From the NCBI GenBank assembly GCA_020073465.1, contig JAIQFC010000001.1, positions 186,001 through 250,000 of the forward strand: a stretch of DNA of 64,000 nucleotides. Reading direction: 5' to 3'. The stretch comes from Terriglobia bacterium (GTDB taxonomy: Bacteria > Acidobacteriota > Terriglobia > Terriglobales > Acidobacteriaceae). The notes beneath the pieces were generated by a model. It had not been told where the DNA came from. It did no database searches and saw only the letters and a list, made by a program, of their open reading frames with translations. Below are positions 1 through 8,725 of the stretch, piece after piece; position 1 is the stretch's first letter, and each line of letters begins with the position of its first letter. A program made the position numbers and the translations under genes.

Positions 1-415
1 AAACGAGCGCGCGCGCCGCCACATGACTGGCGGACGTGCCGTAGTGGATCAGCGAGTGGCCTGCCTTGGCGTGCAAGAACTCGGTAACGTCGGGGGCTCC
101 GATTTCCATTTCCAGCGCGGTGGTTACACCGTCGAGCGCCTTGACCCGCTGGCTGTCGAGCTCCTGCCCGTGTTGGTGCAGATCAATGAAGCCGGGTGCG
201 ACCACGAGGCCGTTGGCACTCACAACCCGGCGTCCGGCGAGCTTCTCCGGCGAAATGCGGACAATCTTCCCCTCGCGGATGCCCACGTTGCGCACCGCAT
301 CCAGACCAGTCTCTGGGTCCATAACTCGGCCGCCCTCGAGCACAAGGTCGTATTGCTGAGCCGCAAGAGTGGTCGTCGCGAGCAGAAGGCAGAGAGAAAC
401 AATCAGCTTGCGCAT
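1..415 (-). CDS. Exported amidohydrolase (N-aminoacylase/dihydroorotase type), 5' part only
   Basis: Reading leftward from the ATG at 413-415 gives an open frame to the window edge (138 codons). It begins MRKLIVSLCLLLATTTLAAQ, a classic Sec signal peptide, followed by YDLVLEGGRVMDPETGLD, the typical beta-sandwich opening of amidohydrolases, then VVAPGFIDLHQHGQ, which carries the HxH metal-ligand motif of the TIM-barrel. The mature enzyme should therefore act in the periplasm on an amide or ester bond with bound divalent metal. The closest family guess is D-aminoacylase-like. The substrate is unknown because the C-terminal two thirds lie outside the window. Confidence 0.85.
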   Translation of the reverse strand, partial: MRKLIVSLCLLLATTTLAAQQYDLVLEGGRVMDPETGLDAVRNVGIREGKIVRISPEKLAGRRVVSANGLVVAPGFIDLHQHGQELDSQRVKALDGVTTALEMEIGAPDVTEFLHAKAGHSLIHYGTSASHVAARALV

Positions 416-774
416 AGTTGCTCCGTCACAACGGGCATTCCAATCGGGTCCTCGAAGGTAGCGATGTTACCAGTTTCAGTCGCACGGCGAGAGCTGGCGG
501 GGACTGCGGTAGTGGTGCAGTGTTGGATATTTGGAACCCTTATCAAAGGCGTCATCCCGAAACCCGGCGTTCTCCAGCCGGGTGAGGCATCTGGCGTGGA
601 GTTTCCCCGAACCTATGGCCGGGCACGCGCAAGATCCTTCGCTCCGCCTGAAAAGCGGCTGCGCTCAGGATGACGCCTTTGGAAATGGAAACTGCCGGAA
701 CTCAAGCTGTACCACTACCACGGCCGCTTCCAGCCTGACACACCCTTGCCGATTCACGTACACTAACTGTTCCC
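416..774. other. Gene-free stretch with a MITE-like repeat
   Basis: This lies between the divergent amidohydrolase and VTT genes. The long rightward frame starting at 23 is an antisense shadow and was not called. The only structure seen is the inverted-repeat element at 545-680; no clear promoter was recognised. Confidence 0.6.
545..680. repeat. MITE-like family A element with 13-bp terminal inverted repeats
   Basis: The left end aaaggcgtcatcc (545-557) is the exact reverse complement of the right end ggatgacgccttt (668-680). The inside holds further palindromes (acccggcgttctccagccgggt) and the family A words gtcatcccga and ctcaggatgac. The 136-bp length, terminal inverted repeats and absence of coding capacity fit a small non-autonomous mobile element. 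Confidence 0.7.
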
Positions 775-1410
775 TTGAACAAGATTGGACACATTCTGGC
801 GCGCTATACCGCGTGGGTTTGGGGGCTGCTCGCGCCGCTCGGGATCTGGGGCGTGTTTGTCGTCGCCTTCGCCGATTCCGCCTTGCTGGGCATGCCCGTG
901 GATGCCGTGGTGGCGGCCTACGTCTACAAAGACCGCAGCCACCTTCTTCTCTACGTGGTCCTGGCATCGCTCGGGTCAGCGCTGGGCAGTATCCCGCTTT
1001 ATATCCTGGGATACCTGGGCGGCGAGAAAGTGCTGCGCAAGCGGATCTCAGAGGAACGATTCCTGAGAATCCATCGTTCGTTTGAGCAGCATGAATTCTG
1101 GGCGCTGATGTTTCCCGGGATGCTGCCTCCACCGACGCCATTCAAGGCCTTCGTGCTCGCTGCCGCTGTGTTCGAGATGCGATTCGGCCACTTCCTGGTG
1201 GCGATTCTTGCTGGAAGATTTGTGCGGTTTGGGGTGCTCTCGCTGCTAGTGCTTTGGTTTGGACCCCAGATCGTTGGGCTCGCTGGAAACCTCTTCCGGC
1301 AGCATTTCTACTGGGTCCTGGGCGCGCTGGCGGTGGCAGGGGTGGTTTGGCTGGTGCTGTGGCGGAGACGGACCGCCAAAACGAGTCCATCGTCGCCAGG
1401 GACAAGCTAG
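775..1410 (+). CDS. VTT-domain (DedA/SNARE-associated type) inner membrane protein
   Basis: 211 residues with hydrophobic segments near residues 13-35, 60-85, 105-130, 135-155 and 175-200, typical of the VTT/DedA superfamily of polytopic membrane proteins implicated in lipid flipping or membrane homeostasis. The central stretch LGSALGSIPLYILGYLGG and the PGMLPPPTPFKAF segment match the re-entrant-loop region of the family, with its conserved glycines and prolines. The start is a TTG at 775; no ATG exists upstream in frame. A basic tail RRRTAK ends the protein. It stands alone between repeats and its exact substrate is not predictable. Confidence 0.8.
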   Translation: MNKIGHILARYTAWVWGLLAPLGIWGVFVVAFADSALLGMPVDAVVAAYVYKDRSHLLLYVVLASLGSALGSIPLYILGYLGGEKVLRKRISEERFLRIHRSFEQHEFWALMFPGMLPPPTPFKAFVLAAAVFEMRFGHFLVAILAGRFVRFGVLSLLVLWFGPQIVGLAGNLFRQHFYWVLGALAVAGVVWLVLWRRRTAKTSPSSPGTS

Positions 1411-1573
1411 TTGGGTCCTGTTAACCCGCTTGCGGCGGAATCTTGTCAATAGGCATAAATTACACTTTCTGGGTTAACTTCTTGCAAATGACGGGAATAT
1501 ATATTTCCACAAATGTCCAGTTGCCCCCGGTCAAAATGCTATTGTGGAATTAGAGAGTAGATTTTGAGAAAAG

Positions 1574-1600
1574 AGGCGCAGCCCATAGCTGCGCCTTTTG
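1574..1600. terminator. Hairpin with T-tract upstream of the nuclease remnant
   Basis: aggcgcag (1574-1581) pairs with ctgcgcct (1589-1596) across a 7-nt loop and is followed by ttttg. A-rich sequence precedes it, so it could work in both directions. It lies just before the start of the gene at 1622, so it may terminate upstream transcription or attenuate that gene. Confidence 0.5.
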
Positions 1601-1621
1601 TATTTTCAGGGGCCGAGCCTT

Positions 1622-2126
1622 ATGGGACGCGGGAAACAAAGGACTTTTGCCACTTATAAGAGACGGGGAGAGTGGGTCGAGCTGTTGTTCATGACGCGGG
1701 CGGCAGAGCGCGGGTTCAACGTATCGCGCCCCTGGGGCGACACCGCGCGTTACGACGTCTCCATCGAGCGTGAGGCCCGCTTTCTGCGGGTGCAGGTCAA
1801 GTCTGCCAGCCATTGGATCAGGAGTGCCTATGTGTCCCTTGCACGGCTTCGGTCACCGCTTGTACAGGGCAGGAGAACTGGATTATTTCGCGATTTACGT
1901 AGTCCCTGCGGAGGTCTGGTACATCTTTCCAGCCAAGCGTCTTCTTGGCCTCAGTGCTGTTTCGCTCACTCCCGATCGCAAGGGGTACAAATATGAGCGC
2001 TACAAGGAGGCCTGGTGGCTCCTGCTCCGCGAGCATAAGCGCAGAGGCAGCCGCACCATTGTCCCCGACGAAGAGGCAGATCCCATCCCTCCAGTCGAGG
2101 AGAGGTCAGATCGGCGTGTGCAATGA
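1622..2126 (+). pseudogene. PD-(D/E)XK endonuclease-like protein, frameshifted
   Basis: The first frame (ATG 1622) encodes TYKRRGEWVELLFMTRAAERG, then GDTARYDVSIE and FLRVQVKS, the E...D...QxK core of PD-(D/E)XK nucleases of the PDDEXK_5 kind. From about 1830 this frame degenerates, while the frame one base on continues with HGFGHRLYRAGELDYFAIYV and AEVWYIFPAKRLLG, the normal C-terminal half, ending in a basic/acidic tail at 2126. One inserted base (or two lost) near 1830-1840 would explain it. The whole protein would be about 165 residues. It is either a decayed gene, a programmed frameshift or a sequencing error. An upstream ATG (1598) exists, but the family-like sequence starts at 1622. 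Confidence 0.7.
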
Positions 2127-2168
2127 CTCGTTCACCCCGCGGGAGTCACGCGACTCAATCGCTATCAG

Positions 2169-2308
2169 CCATCTCATAAATGGGTTTTGGGAGGGATTGG
2201 GTTTTGGGAAGGGCACGGCTTCCAGCCGTGCCGTCTAAGGCCCCAAGAAGTGCGGGCTTCAGCCCCTGGGGTTGTGAGCCGCGTGCTCCCCTGGCATTTA
2301 TGGGATGG
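2169..2308. repeat. MITE-like element with imperfect terminal inverted repeats
   Basis: The left end ccatctcataaatgg (2169-2183) and right end gcatttatgggatgg (2294-2308) are imperfect inverted repeats. Inside are two stem-loops: gggcacggcttccagccgtgcc and the family B word gcgggcttcagcccctg. A close, one-ended copy lies at 22432-22518 after the E1 beta gene. Confidence 0.65.
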
Positions 2309-2315
2309 CTCTTAG

Positions 2316-2882
2316 TCAGGCCGCAGCGATGTGGTCGCCGGAGGACTTGTGCAACCAGCCAGAGAGCGCGTGCAGGAACACGGGCGTTCCAAACATGGCG
2401 AGGGAGAAGAACAAGTCACTCTCCACAGTGCCGCGGAAGAACGGTACGCCGGCGGCATAGGACATCATCACTCCCGACAGAGTTTTCGGGTACATGTCCG
2501 AGGCGGCCCAGACAGCGAGGTTGCTCAACAGAAAGAACGACACTGAAGTGCCAAGCGCGGCGCCAATCACGCGGACCACGCCCGAGTTTTCCCGCAGGCT
2601 CGTGCCCAGCCACAGGATGGCGGCATACCACGCCCAGGTCACGTATTGGTCCCAGGTGATGGGATAGGCATAGACGAACCGGTTCAGAGCGACGTCAGTC
2701 GCGATCAGCAGCGCGACCGGGATCCACATCTGACGCCGCGAGCCGCGCGCGCCGAAAAACAGCAACGAGGCTCCGAGGGGCGTGAAGTGCCACGCGTGCG
2801 GAAGAACGTTGAACGGACCGGCAAACGGCAGGAAGCGGACCGCAATGGCCAGCAGCACAAACAGATAAGGCAGCATGATCAC
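2316..2882 (-). CDS. DUF6580-type membrane protein (putative ECF-like transporter component)
   Basis: 188 residues with about five hydrophobic helices. The opening PYLFVLLAIAVRFLP plus HAWHFTPLGASLLFFGARG, and later KTLSGVMMSYAAGVPFFRGT, match the DUF6580 family: small integral membrane proteins resembling substrate-binding components of vitamin transporters. No ATPase partner is adjacent, so transport is a family-level inference. The start is the ATG at 2880-2882. The 3' end lies a few bases from the MITE-like repeat at 2169-2308. Confidence 0.75.
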   Translation of the reverse strand: MIMLPYLFVLLAIAVRFLPFAGPFNVLPHAWHFTPLGASLLFFGARGSRRQMWIPVALLIATDVALNRFVYAYPITWDQYVTWAWYAAILWLGTSLRENSGVVRVIGAALGTSVSFFLLSNLAVWAASDMYPKTLSGVMMSYAAGVPFFRGTVESDLFFSLAMFGTPVFLHALSGWLHKSSGDHIAAA

Positions 2883-3040
2883 CTCGCGACGAATTCCTAT
2901 TCTGGGCGCTGGGGCGGGAGGACGTCAAGGTCCGGCAATGGTTGATTCGAGTCTCTCGCAAGATTGCAGGTGAAATCCTGAGATTTTCTTGGGCAAGAAC
3001 CTAATTGCACACCCTGTTAGCTATAGTTGCCGTGACAGGG

Positions 3041-3832
3041 CTAGTTCTTGCATTCGTCGTCAACACAGTTATATCGATAGCAGGCGTTCTTGACTTCGAG
3101 GCTATGCACGCTGATTTTGGACGGATTCATCTCGTTGGTGTCAAATTCTTCACAGAATCTAGTCTCGTGCTCCGGTGTTCCCTTGAACACGTCGGAGTAT
3201 CTTGCCCATCCCCAAACATAGAGATACGAGGGCGGATGCTGAAGTTTGGCGAGGGGGACATGGAGCTCAATACCGTTAAGAAAGGATTTGGCTCCGGCTG
3301 TCACGCTGATGCCGCCATGGTCCTTTCCATCTTCCCAAGTGTTCGGGAAATCGAAGTTGTCTGGAAGTGGACTGTGTCTAATACCGCTCTGACTCATGTG
3401 CATTGTCATATGGTTAGTCGGTGTTTCTCCCTTATTTTCCCATCTAATCGTAACCCGTAAAAATTGCCCCTCTACGGCTTGGGTAAAGGAATCGACCATG
3501 TAAGCACGCTGTCCAATAACGAGAGCTTCGTGGGCCGTATCGGCAGCACCTTTGGCAGCCTCGGCGGATACTTTCGCAGCAATAGCCGAGCGATTGCTGG
3601 CTTTGTAGATTTCGATGGTGTAGCCCGTATAGACGACAAGTGCAACAAGGGTTGCGAAAGCAAGAAAGTGCCCAGCCTGTTGATGGAAATAAAGCTCATT
3701 CCATCTCGTCTTGAAAACGCGCAATCCGCTGAGGAGGAGGAGGCCAATTCGCCTTACGCGGTCTTCAAATTCCTCGTAGGCGTCCTTCTTTTCTCGGTCG
3801 CTACTTACGGTTTCGGGGTCATGCTCATCCAT
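3041..3832 (-). CDS. Single-pass membrane protein of unknown function
   Basis: 263 residues. An acidic N-terminus (MDEHDPETVSSDREKKDAYE) is followed by a basic stretch and one transmembrane helix near residues 55-72 (FLAFATLVALVVYTGYTIEIY). A probable short coiled-coil rich in alanine (residues 80-105) follows, then a beta-rich domain with VTIRWENKGETPTNHM and YVWGWARYSDVF. This architecture recurs in uncharacterised proteins of soil bacteria. Base composition (nearer 50% GC) is lower than that of neighbouring genes, hinting at acquisition. Long rightward frames over the same DNA are shadows. Confidence 0.65.
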   Translation of the reverse strand: MDEHDPETVSSDREKKDAYEEFEDRVRRIGLLLLSGLRVFKTRWNELYFHQQAGHFLAFATLVALVVYTGYTIEIYKASNRSAIAAKVSAEAAKGAADTAHEALVIGQRAYMVDSFTQAVEGQFLRVTIRWENKGETPTNHMTMHMSQSGIRHSPLPDNFDFPNTWEDGKDHGGISVTAGAKSFLNGIELHVPLAKLQHPPSYLYVWGWARYSDVFKGTPEHETRFCEEFDTNEMNPSKISVHSLEVKNACYRYNCVDDECKN

Positions 3833-3930
3833 AGTTGGCTTACTTGGAAGCTGTCTTTGGTGCGCTTGATACTCGCAAGTGTAGGAATTCTTCTAATGCA
3901 ACAGTTCCTAAGCGCGCAGACTTTTTAAGT

Positions 3931-4101
3931 ATGAAGCAACCTGAACACACAGAGGGGCCGAAGGCACAAGAGAACTTTGAGCGCATGGCGACAGCCATCT
4001 TCAAAGCTCCCACAGCCGGGGGAAGGAAAGGGCGCAAGAAGTCTAGCAAAACTGCTAGCGAGCGCAAGCCGAAAAACTCTGACAAGGGCGTGGTTTGTTA
4101 G
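3931..4101 (+). CDS. Small basic protein of unknown function
   Basis: 56 residues starting MKQPEHTEGPKAQENFERMA, then a short hydrophobic patch (TAIFKAP) and a lysine/arginine-rich tail. The pattern EGP-A-NFERM---IFKAP resembles a widespread group of tiny uncharacterised proteins in which that motif is the conserved core. The ATG at 3931 was chosen because everything upstream in the frame overlaps the divergent gene's promoter side. It converges with the YdjM-like gene, whose stop is at 4105. No function is assigned. Confidence 0.45.
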   Translation: MKQPEHTEGPKAQENFERMATAIFKAPTAGGRKGRKKSSKTASERKPKNSDKGVVC

Positions 4102-4104
4102 AAG

Positions 4105-5172
4105 CTACTTCGGTTCCGGAACAACAATCCGACTCTTTCCTGAGCCGAAGATGTCGGCAACGGGGCGAAGATTCCGATCAAGTTGCACACCTGCACCGAG
4201 CACGCGGCGGGTTCCCCGGCGGCTGAAGAGACCGGGCAACTGCAGGAAACGCAGATCCTGGAAGTAGACGATGTGGCCCTGTTCCGGAGGCGCCAGGACT
4301 TCGGTCTCGGTGATGGGATATTGCGCCCAGTCCAGATAGACGCGTCCAAGATAGGACTGCTTTGCGGCCAGGGTGATGGGCGTCTCCTCTGGCTTGTAGC
4401 GAATGTTGAGTTTGCCCTCGGGATCAACCTCAGGTCCCAACGAACTGACTGGCATGAGGGCGAAGAAATCGGGAGTCTCGACGACACCATACCAGTGGAA
4501 GGGATCGACGTAGGTGGGATAGGCGGAGACGCGGATGGGATCGGCGCCCGCGTAGGTGCGAGCCTCCAGAGCGTTGACCGCGCGGCGGTGCTCGTAATCG
4601 CGCAAGCCCCACATCAGCACCACGCCCAGCAGAGCCAGGGACGCGGCAAAACGGCCCCGCGGTCCACGGGGGCGGGCGCCGATTTCGCGGTCGATCAACG
4701 AACCAAATCCGGGCACGATCAATCCCAGCAGCAACAGAACCCACATCACCGGCTCCGCAATGAAGACGATGTCCCACGAGTACCACTTTTCAGAAAACGG
4801 CCAGAAGGGGCGTACGCCGTAGTTGTTGGTGAAATCGAGCAGGATGTGGCTGAGCCCGGCCAGGCATGCGTAGAAATACAGCAGTCCCCAGCGAGGCGGG
4901 AGGTTGGGATCCTTCGTCTTGCGGCCGCGTAGACGCCAGATCAGATAGACGAACCCGATCACGACGGCCGATACCAGTGGGACGCCGAGAAACGAGTGGG
5001 TGAAGCCGCGATGATGGGCGAAGCCGAAGGCCGGACCCCAGAAGCGGCCGAGAACATCGAGATCGGAAGCCTCCGCGGCGAGCGTGAGGGTCAGCGTGGC
5101 TAACGCTGTCTTGCGGTTGAAGCCGGCGCGCCCCAGGCATGCGCCGGTGAGGAAGTGGGTGATGGGTTCCAA
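4105..5172 (-). CDS. YdjM/DUF457-type membrane-bound metal-dependent hydrolase
   Basis: 355 residues. The N-terminal half has the family hallmarks: MEPITHFLTGACLGRAG, LAAEASDLDVLG, FAHHRGFTHSFLG and LAGLSHILLDFTNNYGVRPF, with His/Asp residues that would bind metal at the membrane face. Four to five hydrophobic helices end near residue 200. The remaining C-terminal 155 residues form a soluble, probably periplasmic, domain not present in the short family members. The start is TTG at 5172. The family is annotated as inner-membrane hydrolases, but the true substrate is not established. Confidence 0.8.
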   Translation of the reverse strand: MEPITHFLTGACLGRAGFNRKTALATLTLTLAAEASDLDVLGRFWGPAFGFAHHRGFTHSFLGVPLVSAVVIGFVYLIWRLRGRKTKDPNLPPRWGLLYFYACLAGLSHILLDFTNNYGVRPFWPFSEKWYSWDIVFIAEPVMWVLLLLGLIVPGFGSLIDREIGARPRGPRGRFAASLALLGVVLMWGLRDYEHRRAVNALEARTYAGADPIRVSAYPTYVDPFHWYGVVETPDFFALMPVSSLGPEVDPEGKLNIRYKPEETPITLAAKQSYLGRVYLDWAQYPITETEVLAPPEQGHIVYFQDLRFLQLPGLFSRRGTRRVLGAGVQLDRNLRPVADIFGSGKSRIVVPEPK

Positions 5173-5238
5173 GCGATCTGAAGGATTCTATTTGGTTGGG
5201 GTGGGGAATACCAAGTTGTGAGTCGGTGTCGTTTGCTT

Positions 5239-5280
5239 GTCATCCCGAGCAAGCGTTCTTTGCGTAGCGAGGGATCTGGG
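5239..5280. repeat. Family A-like repeat, divergent copy
   Basis: gtcatcccgagcaagcgttctttgcgtagcgagggatct carries both family A ends (gtcatcccgagc and cgagggatct). It is followed to about 5345 by further short palindromes (gcgaagcgtcgcgtcctttgcgacgc). It fills the gap between two leftward genes. Confidence 0.55.
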
Positions 5281-5355
5281 CGAGCCGCGCGAAGCGTCGC
5301 GTCCTTTGCGACGCATTACTCGCGCGTTTGGCTCGCTTCCTTGCCAAACTGCACC

Positions 5356-6321
5356 TCACTCGGACGGTGCCAGTATTGTCAACGCATCCGGCACAATCGT
5401 GATTTCGGCGGGCAGCGTGCCCAGCAGTTCGCCGTCGGCTTCCACATAGACAGGTGGCTGGACCTCTGGCCCAGCATTCGTCGAGGCCGCCGCTAAGTAT
5501 CGGCAGGAAACTCTCTTGCTGTACGCGAGTTCGATGCCGGGGATGGTCCAGTTCCGGCGCAGCAGTCCGCGAGTTACGTATAGCAGATACGCCAGCCGGC
5601 TTGCGGTGCGGCAGATCACCACGCGCAGTTCGTCACGATCGAGAGAAGCGCCCGGGGCCAGTTCCTGCAGCACGCCGCCGAAGTTGCGGATGCGGACGGC
5701 CATCAATTCCGTAACGTTGGCCTGCTTCGCGGAGCCGGCACCGGTCTCAACGTATTCGGCCATGAAGCGGATCATGATGTGGGTGAACCAGAGGTGCCAG
5801 GCTTTCATGTAGTAGGCGCCCATCCCCAGGCGCTGCTTGGCTGCAGGACGCAACTTGTGGAACAGGTGGGCGTCGACGCCCGCACCAGCTGCGACGATGA
5901 AGTAGCTTGCGGAGGGCTTGCCCTGCAGGTCGAAATACTCCAGTTGGCCGAGCGCGATCCGCCGTGGCGAGGCCCGCAGTGCCGTCTCCGCGGCCGCCAC
6001 GAGATCGAAGGGAAGCCGCAAATCGTGTGCCAGCGTGTTGCCGGTGCCCATCGGAAGAATTGCCAGCGCAACCGCGGACTTGGCGAGCACCTGCACGATG
6101 TCGTGAACGGTGCCATCGCCTCCGCAAGCGAAGATAGTGTCGCAGCCGGAAAGCATTGCCCTCCGGGCCTGTTCCTTCGCATGCTCGGGGGATTGGCACA
6201 AAACCAGCTCCGCTTCAACGCCAGAGCTTCGCAGCAAGGCGAGCACGGACTCCAACTCCGCGTGGCGCGGGATCCGGCTGCCGCCGGAGACAGGATTGTA
6301 GAGCAAAGCCGCCTTGCGCAT
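5356..6321 (-). CDS. Diacylglycerol/sphingosine-kinase-family lipid kinase (DagK/YegS type)
   Basis: 321 residues. The opening KAALLYNPVSGG is the family N-terminal NP.SG motif. FACGGDGTVHD (GGDGT near residues 67-71) is the nucleotide-binding signature, and ILPMGTGNTLAHDLRLP (residues 89-105) is the conserved P.GTGND-like motif, here with Thr in place of Asp. The C-terminal beta-sandwich ends with YVEADGELLGTLPAEITIVP, the usual D-G-E motif. It should phosphorylate a membrane lipid with ATP and Mg2+. Length is normal and the start is the ATG at 6319-6321. Confidence 0.9.
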   Translation of the reverse strand: MRKAALLYNPVSGGSRIPRHAELESVLALLRSSGVEAELVLCQSPEHAKEQARRAMLSGCDTIFACGGDGTVHDIVQVLAKSAVALAILPMGTGNTLAHDLRLPFDLVAAAETALRASPRRIALGQLEYFDLQGKPSASYFIVAAGAGVDAHLFHKLRPAAKQRLGMGAYYMKAWHLWFTHIMIRFMAEYVETGAGSAKQANVTELMAVRIRNFGGVLQELAPGASLDRDELRVVICRTASRLAYLLYVTRGLLRRNWTIPGIELAYSKRVSCRYLAAASTNAGPEVQPPVYVEADGELLGTLPAEITIVPDALTILAPSE

Positions 6322-6399
6322 GGCCGGATCGAGGTTAGGTCAGAACAGGCTGGATTGTACCTGAGAAGAAGAACTCAACTGGAGGTGTCAAGGGAGAAG

Positions 6400-6987
6400 T
6401 CAGCGCGAGCCCCATTCCCAGATTCCGAACATGGCCTTTGGTGGCAGAGGGTTGCCGGATTGGCGGGCCAGCATGGCGATCTGGCCGCGGTGGTGCGCAT
6501 CGTGCGCGATCAGGTAGCCAACGAAACCCGCGACGTCGGGCCGGAATCCCTTGATGCGGCCGTCGCCCTCTAATGCCTGACTCATGATCACGCTGAGGGC
6601 GTGGCGACTCTGCTCCAGGGCACGAAGGGCCTGCGAGGGCGTGACCCTGGCGCGATCGAGTTGCGCCGGGATCTTGTCACCCTGATTCTCGCTGCCCCGC
6701 GTGGCGGCCTTCAACCACATGATGCGGACGTTGTGCATGTGCGCAATGATGGCTGGGATGGCGCGCCCTTTGCCATCGGGCGGCTTCGCGTGCCAGGCTG
6801 CCGGTGGAATGTTGTCGATCAAATACTGATTGATGCGATTGTTGGTGTTGAACGCATTGAGCAAGGCTACCGGCAGGCGGGCCGCAAATCGAGTCGACAG
6901 CTGCCTCGCGGCAGGGGCGTCCGAGGGTCTTGGCATGGTGGCGCTGCGCTTCGATAGAACGAGTTGGCAGGAACTCCAATTTGTCAT
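6400..6987 (-). CDS. DinB-family four-helix-bundle protein
   Basis: The frame encodes 195 residues. A second ATG at 6936 gives 178 residues and is as likely a start, since the first 17 residues look unconserved. The C-terminal HDAHHRGQIAMLARQSG is the DinB hallmark, and with an earlier histidine (IIAHMHN) supplies the usual three-His metal site. DinB proteins are metal-binding helical bundles, some of them thiol-dependent S-transferases. This one's substrate is unknown. It diverges from the secreted TPR gene, with a hairpin in the shared gap. Confidence 0.85.
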   Translation of the reverse strand: MTNWSSCQLVLSKRSATMPRPSDAPAARQLSTRFAARLPVALLNAFNTNNRINQYLIDNIPPAAWHAKPPDGKGRAIPAIIAHMHNVRIMWLKAATRGSENQGDKIPAQLDRARVTPSQALRALEQSRHALSVIMSQALEGDGRIKGFRPDVAGFVGYLIAHDAHHRGQIAMLARQSGNPLPPKAMFGIWEWGSR

Positions 6988-7002
6988 AAGCTAGGGCCGC
7001 TT

Positions 7003-7032
7003 GCAAGGCGTATTTTGCACAGCACGCCTTGC
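7003..7032. promoter_or_regulatory. Inverted repeat in the DinB/TPR divergent gap
   Basis: gcaaggcgt (7003-7011) pairs perfectly with acgccttgc (7024-7032) over a 12-nt loop and is followed by ggttttg on the plus strand. It sits between divergent genes, so it could be a regulator site or a weak terminator. Confidence 0.4.
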
Positions 7033-7076
7033 GGTTTTGACGGGTTGCCAAGAGATCTTCAGGGAGGGGGTAGCGC

Positions 7077-8723
7077 ATGAGAATTCTGGGACAAATTCTT
7101 TGTGGAGTGCTGCTGTGTGTGGGCGTCGCGGCGCAGGAGCACGCGATGCATTCGCAGGGCCGGCCGGTTACGCTGGTGACCGGTCTGGGAGACCTTCATC
7201 ACCCGGTCTCAACGAAGAATACGCAGGCACAGCAGTTCTTCGATCAGGGCCTGCGCTTCATCTACGCGTTTAATCACGACGAGGCGGCGCGGTCGTTCCA
7301 GCATGCCGCCGAGCTTGATCCCAAGCTGGCCATGGCCTATTGGGGCGTTGCCGAGGCGGTAGGACCGAACTACAACGATCCCGCCGATCCCGATCGCTAC
7401 AAGAAAGCTCATGAGGCGGCGCAGAAAGCTGTGGATCTCTCGGCTGGCGCTTCTCCGAGCGAACAGGCTTACATCGCGGCCATGGCGAAGCGCTTTCCCG
7501 CTGATCCGAATTCCGATTTGAAGAAGGCGGCGGAGAGTTACCACGATGCCATGCGGCAGGTGGTGAGCCAGTTTCCTGACGACCTTGATGCCGCGACACT
7601 GTTTGCCGAGTCGGGCATGAACCTGCACCCGTGGGGCCTGTGGCACCCGGATGGCAAGCCGGAAGCGGGCACCGAGGAAATTGTGGCCACGCTGGAGTCG
7701 GTGCTGAAGCGCGACCCCAACCACCTCGGCGCGATCCATTACTACATCCACGCGGTCGAGGCTTCACCGACTCCGGAGCGCGCGTTGGCGGGAGCCAACA
7801 AATTGGCATCCCTCGCGCCGGCCGCGGGACACATCGTCCACATGCCCGCGCACGTCTACATTCGCACCGGCGACTACGAAGCCGCGGTGAAGACCAATCA
7901 GCAGGCCGCCGCCGTCGACCGGGCCTACATCAAAGCGACCGGCGTGCAGGGCATCTACCCGATGATGTACTACAGCCACAACCTGCACTTCATCGCCATG
8001 TGTGGGGCCATGAACGGCAGCTATGCCGAGGCGCGGAAAAACGCCGACTTGCTGGTGGCGAACGTCGGACCGCACGTGAAGGACATGCCCCCACTCGAGG
8101 GATTCATGACCATGCCCGTGGCGGTAGAGGTGCGCTTCCACCACTGGGACGAACTGCTCAAGATGCCTGCGCCGGACCCGGCGATGAAGACGGCCACAGT
8201 CTTCTGGCACTTCGGGCAAGGCATGGCGCTGGCCGGCACGGGCAAACTGAACGAAGCCCAGGCTGAGTACAAGATTGTTTCCGACGCTGAGGCTGCTACT
8301 CCTCCCGACGTTATTTTCGCCATGCCCATCAACAACAAGGCCAAGGACATCATGAAGATCGCGAAGGATGTTCTGGGCGCGCAGATCGCCGTCGCGCAGA
8401 AAGACAATGCGGGAGCGATCGTAATGCTTCGGGAAGCGGTCGCCATCCAGGACACGCTCAAGTACGGCGAGCCGCCCGACTGGTTTTTCCCGGTGCGCGA
8501 ATCGCTGGGAGCAGCGCTGCTGATGACGGGCGACGCCGTGGGCGCGGAAAAAGTCTTTCGCGCCGACTTGGATCGCAATCCGCGGAACCCGCGTTCGCTG
8601 TTCGGCCTGCATCAGGCCTTAGTGCAGCAGAAGCGCGACTACGACGCGGGATTCATCCAGAAGCAGTTCGACGCATCGTGGAAAGGCGGAAAGCAGGAAC
8701 TGAAGCTGGAAGACCTGGTGTGA
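7077..8723 (+). CDS. Secreted tetratricopeptide-repeat protein
   Basis: 548 residues with a signal peptide (MRILGQILCGVLLCVGVAAQ). TPR-type helices follow: FFDQGLRFIYAFNHDEAARS and AAELDPKLAMAYWGVAEA near residues 45-95, and repeated alanine-rich pairs to the end (VFRADLDRNPRNPRSLFGLH). Conserved histidines (ESGMNLHPWGLWH, HYYIHAVEASPTPERAL, MPAHVYIRTGDYEAAV) are characteristic of a periplasmic TPR family common in Acidobacteriota. A strong Shine-Dalgarno (gggaggggg, 7062-7070) precedes the ATG. The role is probably a protein-binding scaffold in the envelope; no enzyme activity is evident. Confidence 0.8.
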   Translation: MRILGQILCGVLLCVGVAAQEHAMHSQGRPVTLVTGLGDLHHPVSTKNTQAQQFFDQGLRFIYAFNHDEAARSFQHAAELDPKLAMAYWGVAEAVGPNYNDPADPDRYKKAHEAAQKAVDLSAGASPSEQAYIAAMAKRFPADPNSDLKKAAESYHDAMRQVVSQFPDDLDAATLFAESGMNLHPWGLWHPDGKPEAGTEEIVATLESVLKRDPNHLGAIHYYIHAVEASPTPERALAGANKLASLAPAAGHIVHMPAHVYIRTGDYEAAVKTNQQAAAVDRAYIKATGVQGIYPMMYYSHNLHFIAMCGAMNGSYAEARKNADLLVANVGPHVKDMPPLEGFMTMPVAVEVRFHHWDELLKMPAPDPAMKTATVFWHFGQGMALAGTGKLNEAQAEYKIVSDAEAATPPDVIFAMPINNKAKDIMKIAKDVLGAQIAVAQKDNAGAIVMLREAVAIQDTLKYGEPPDWFFPVRESLGAALLMTGDAVGAEKVFRADLDRNPRNPRSLFGLHQALVQQKRDYDAGFIQKQFDASWKGGKQELKLEDLV

Positions 8724-8725
8724 GC

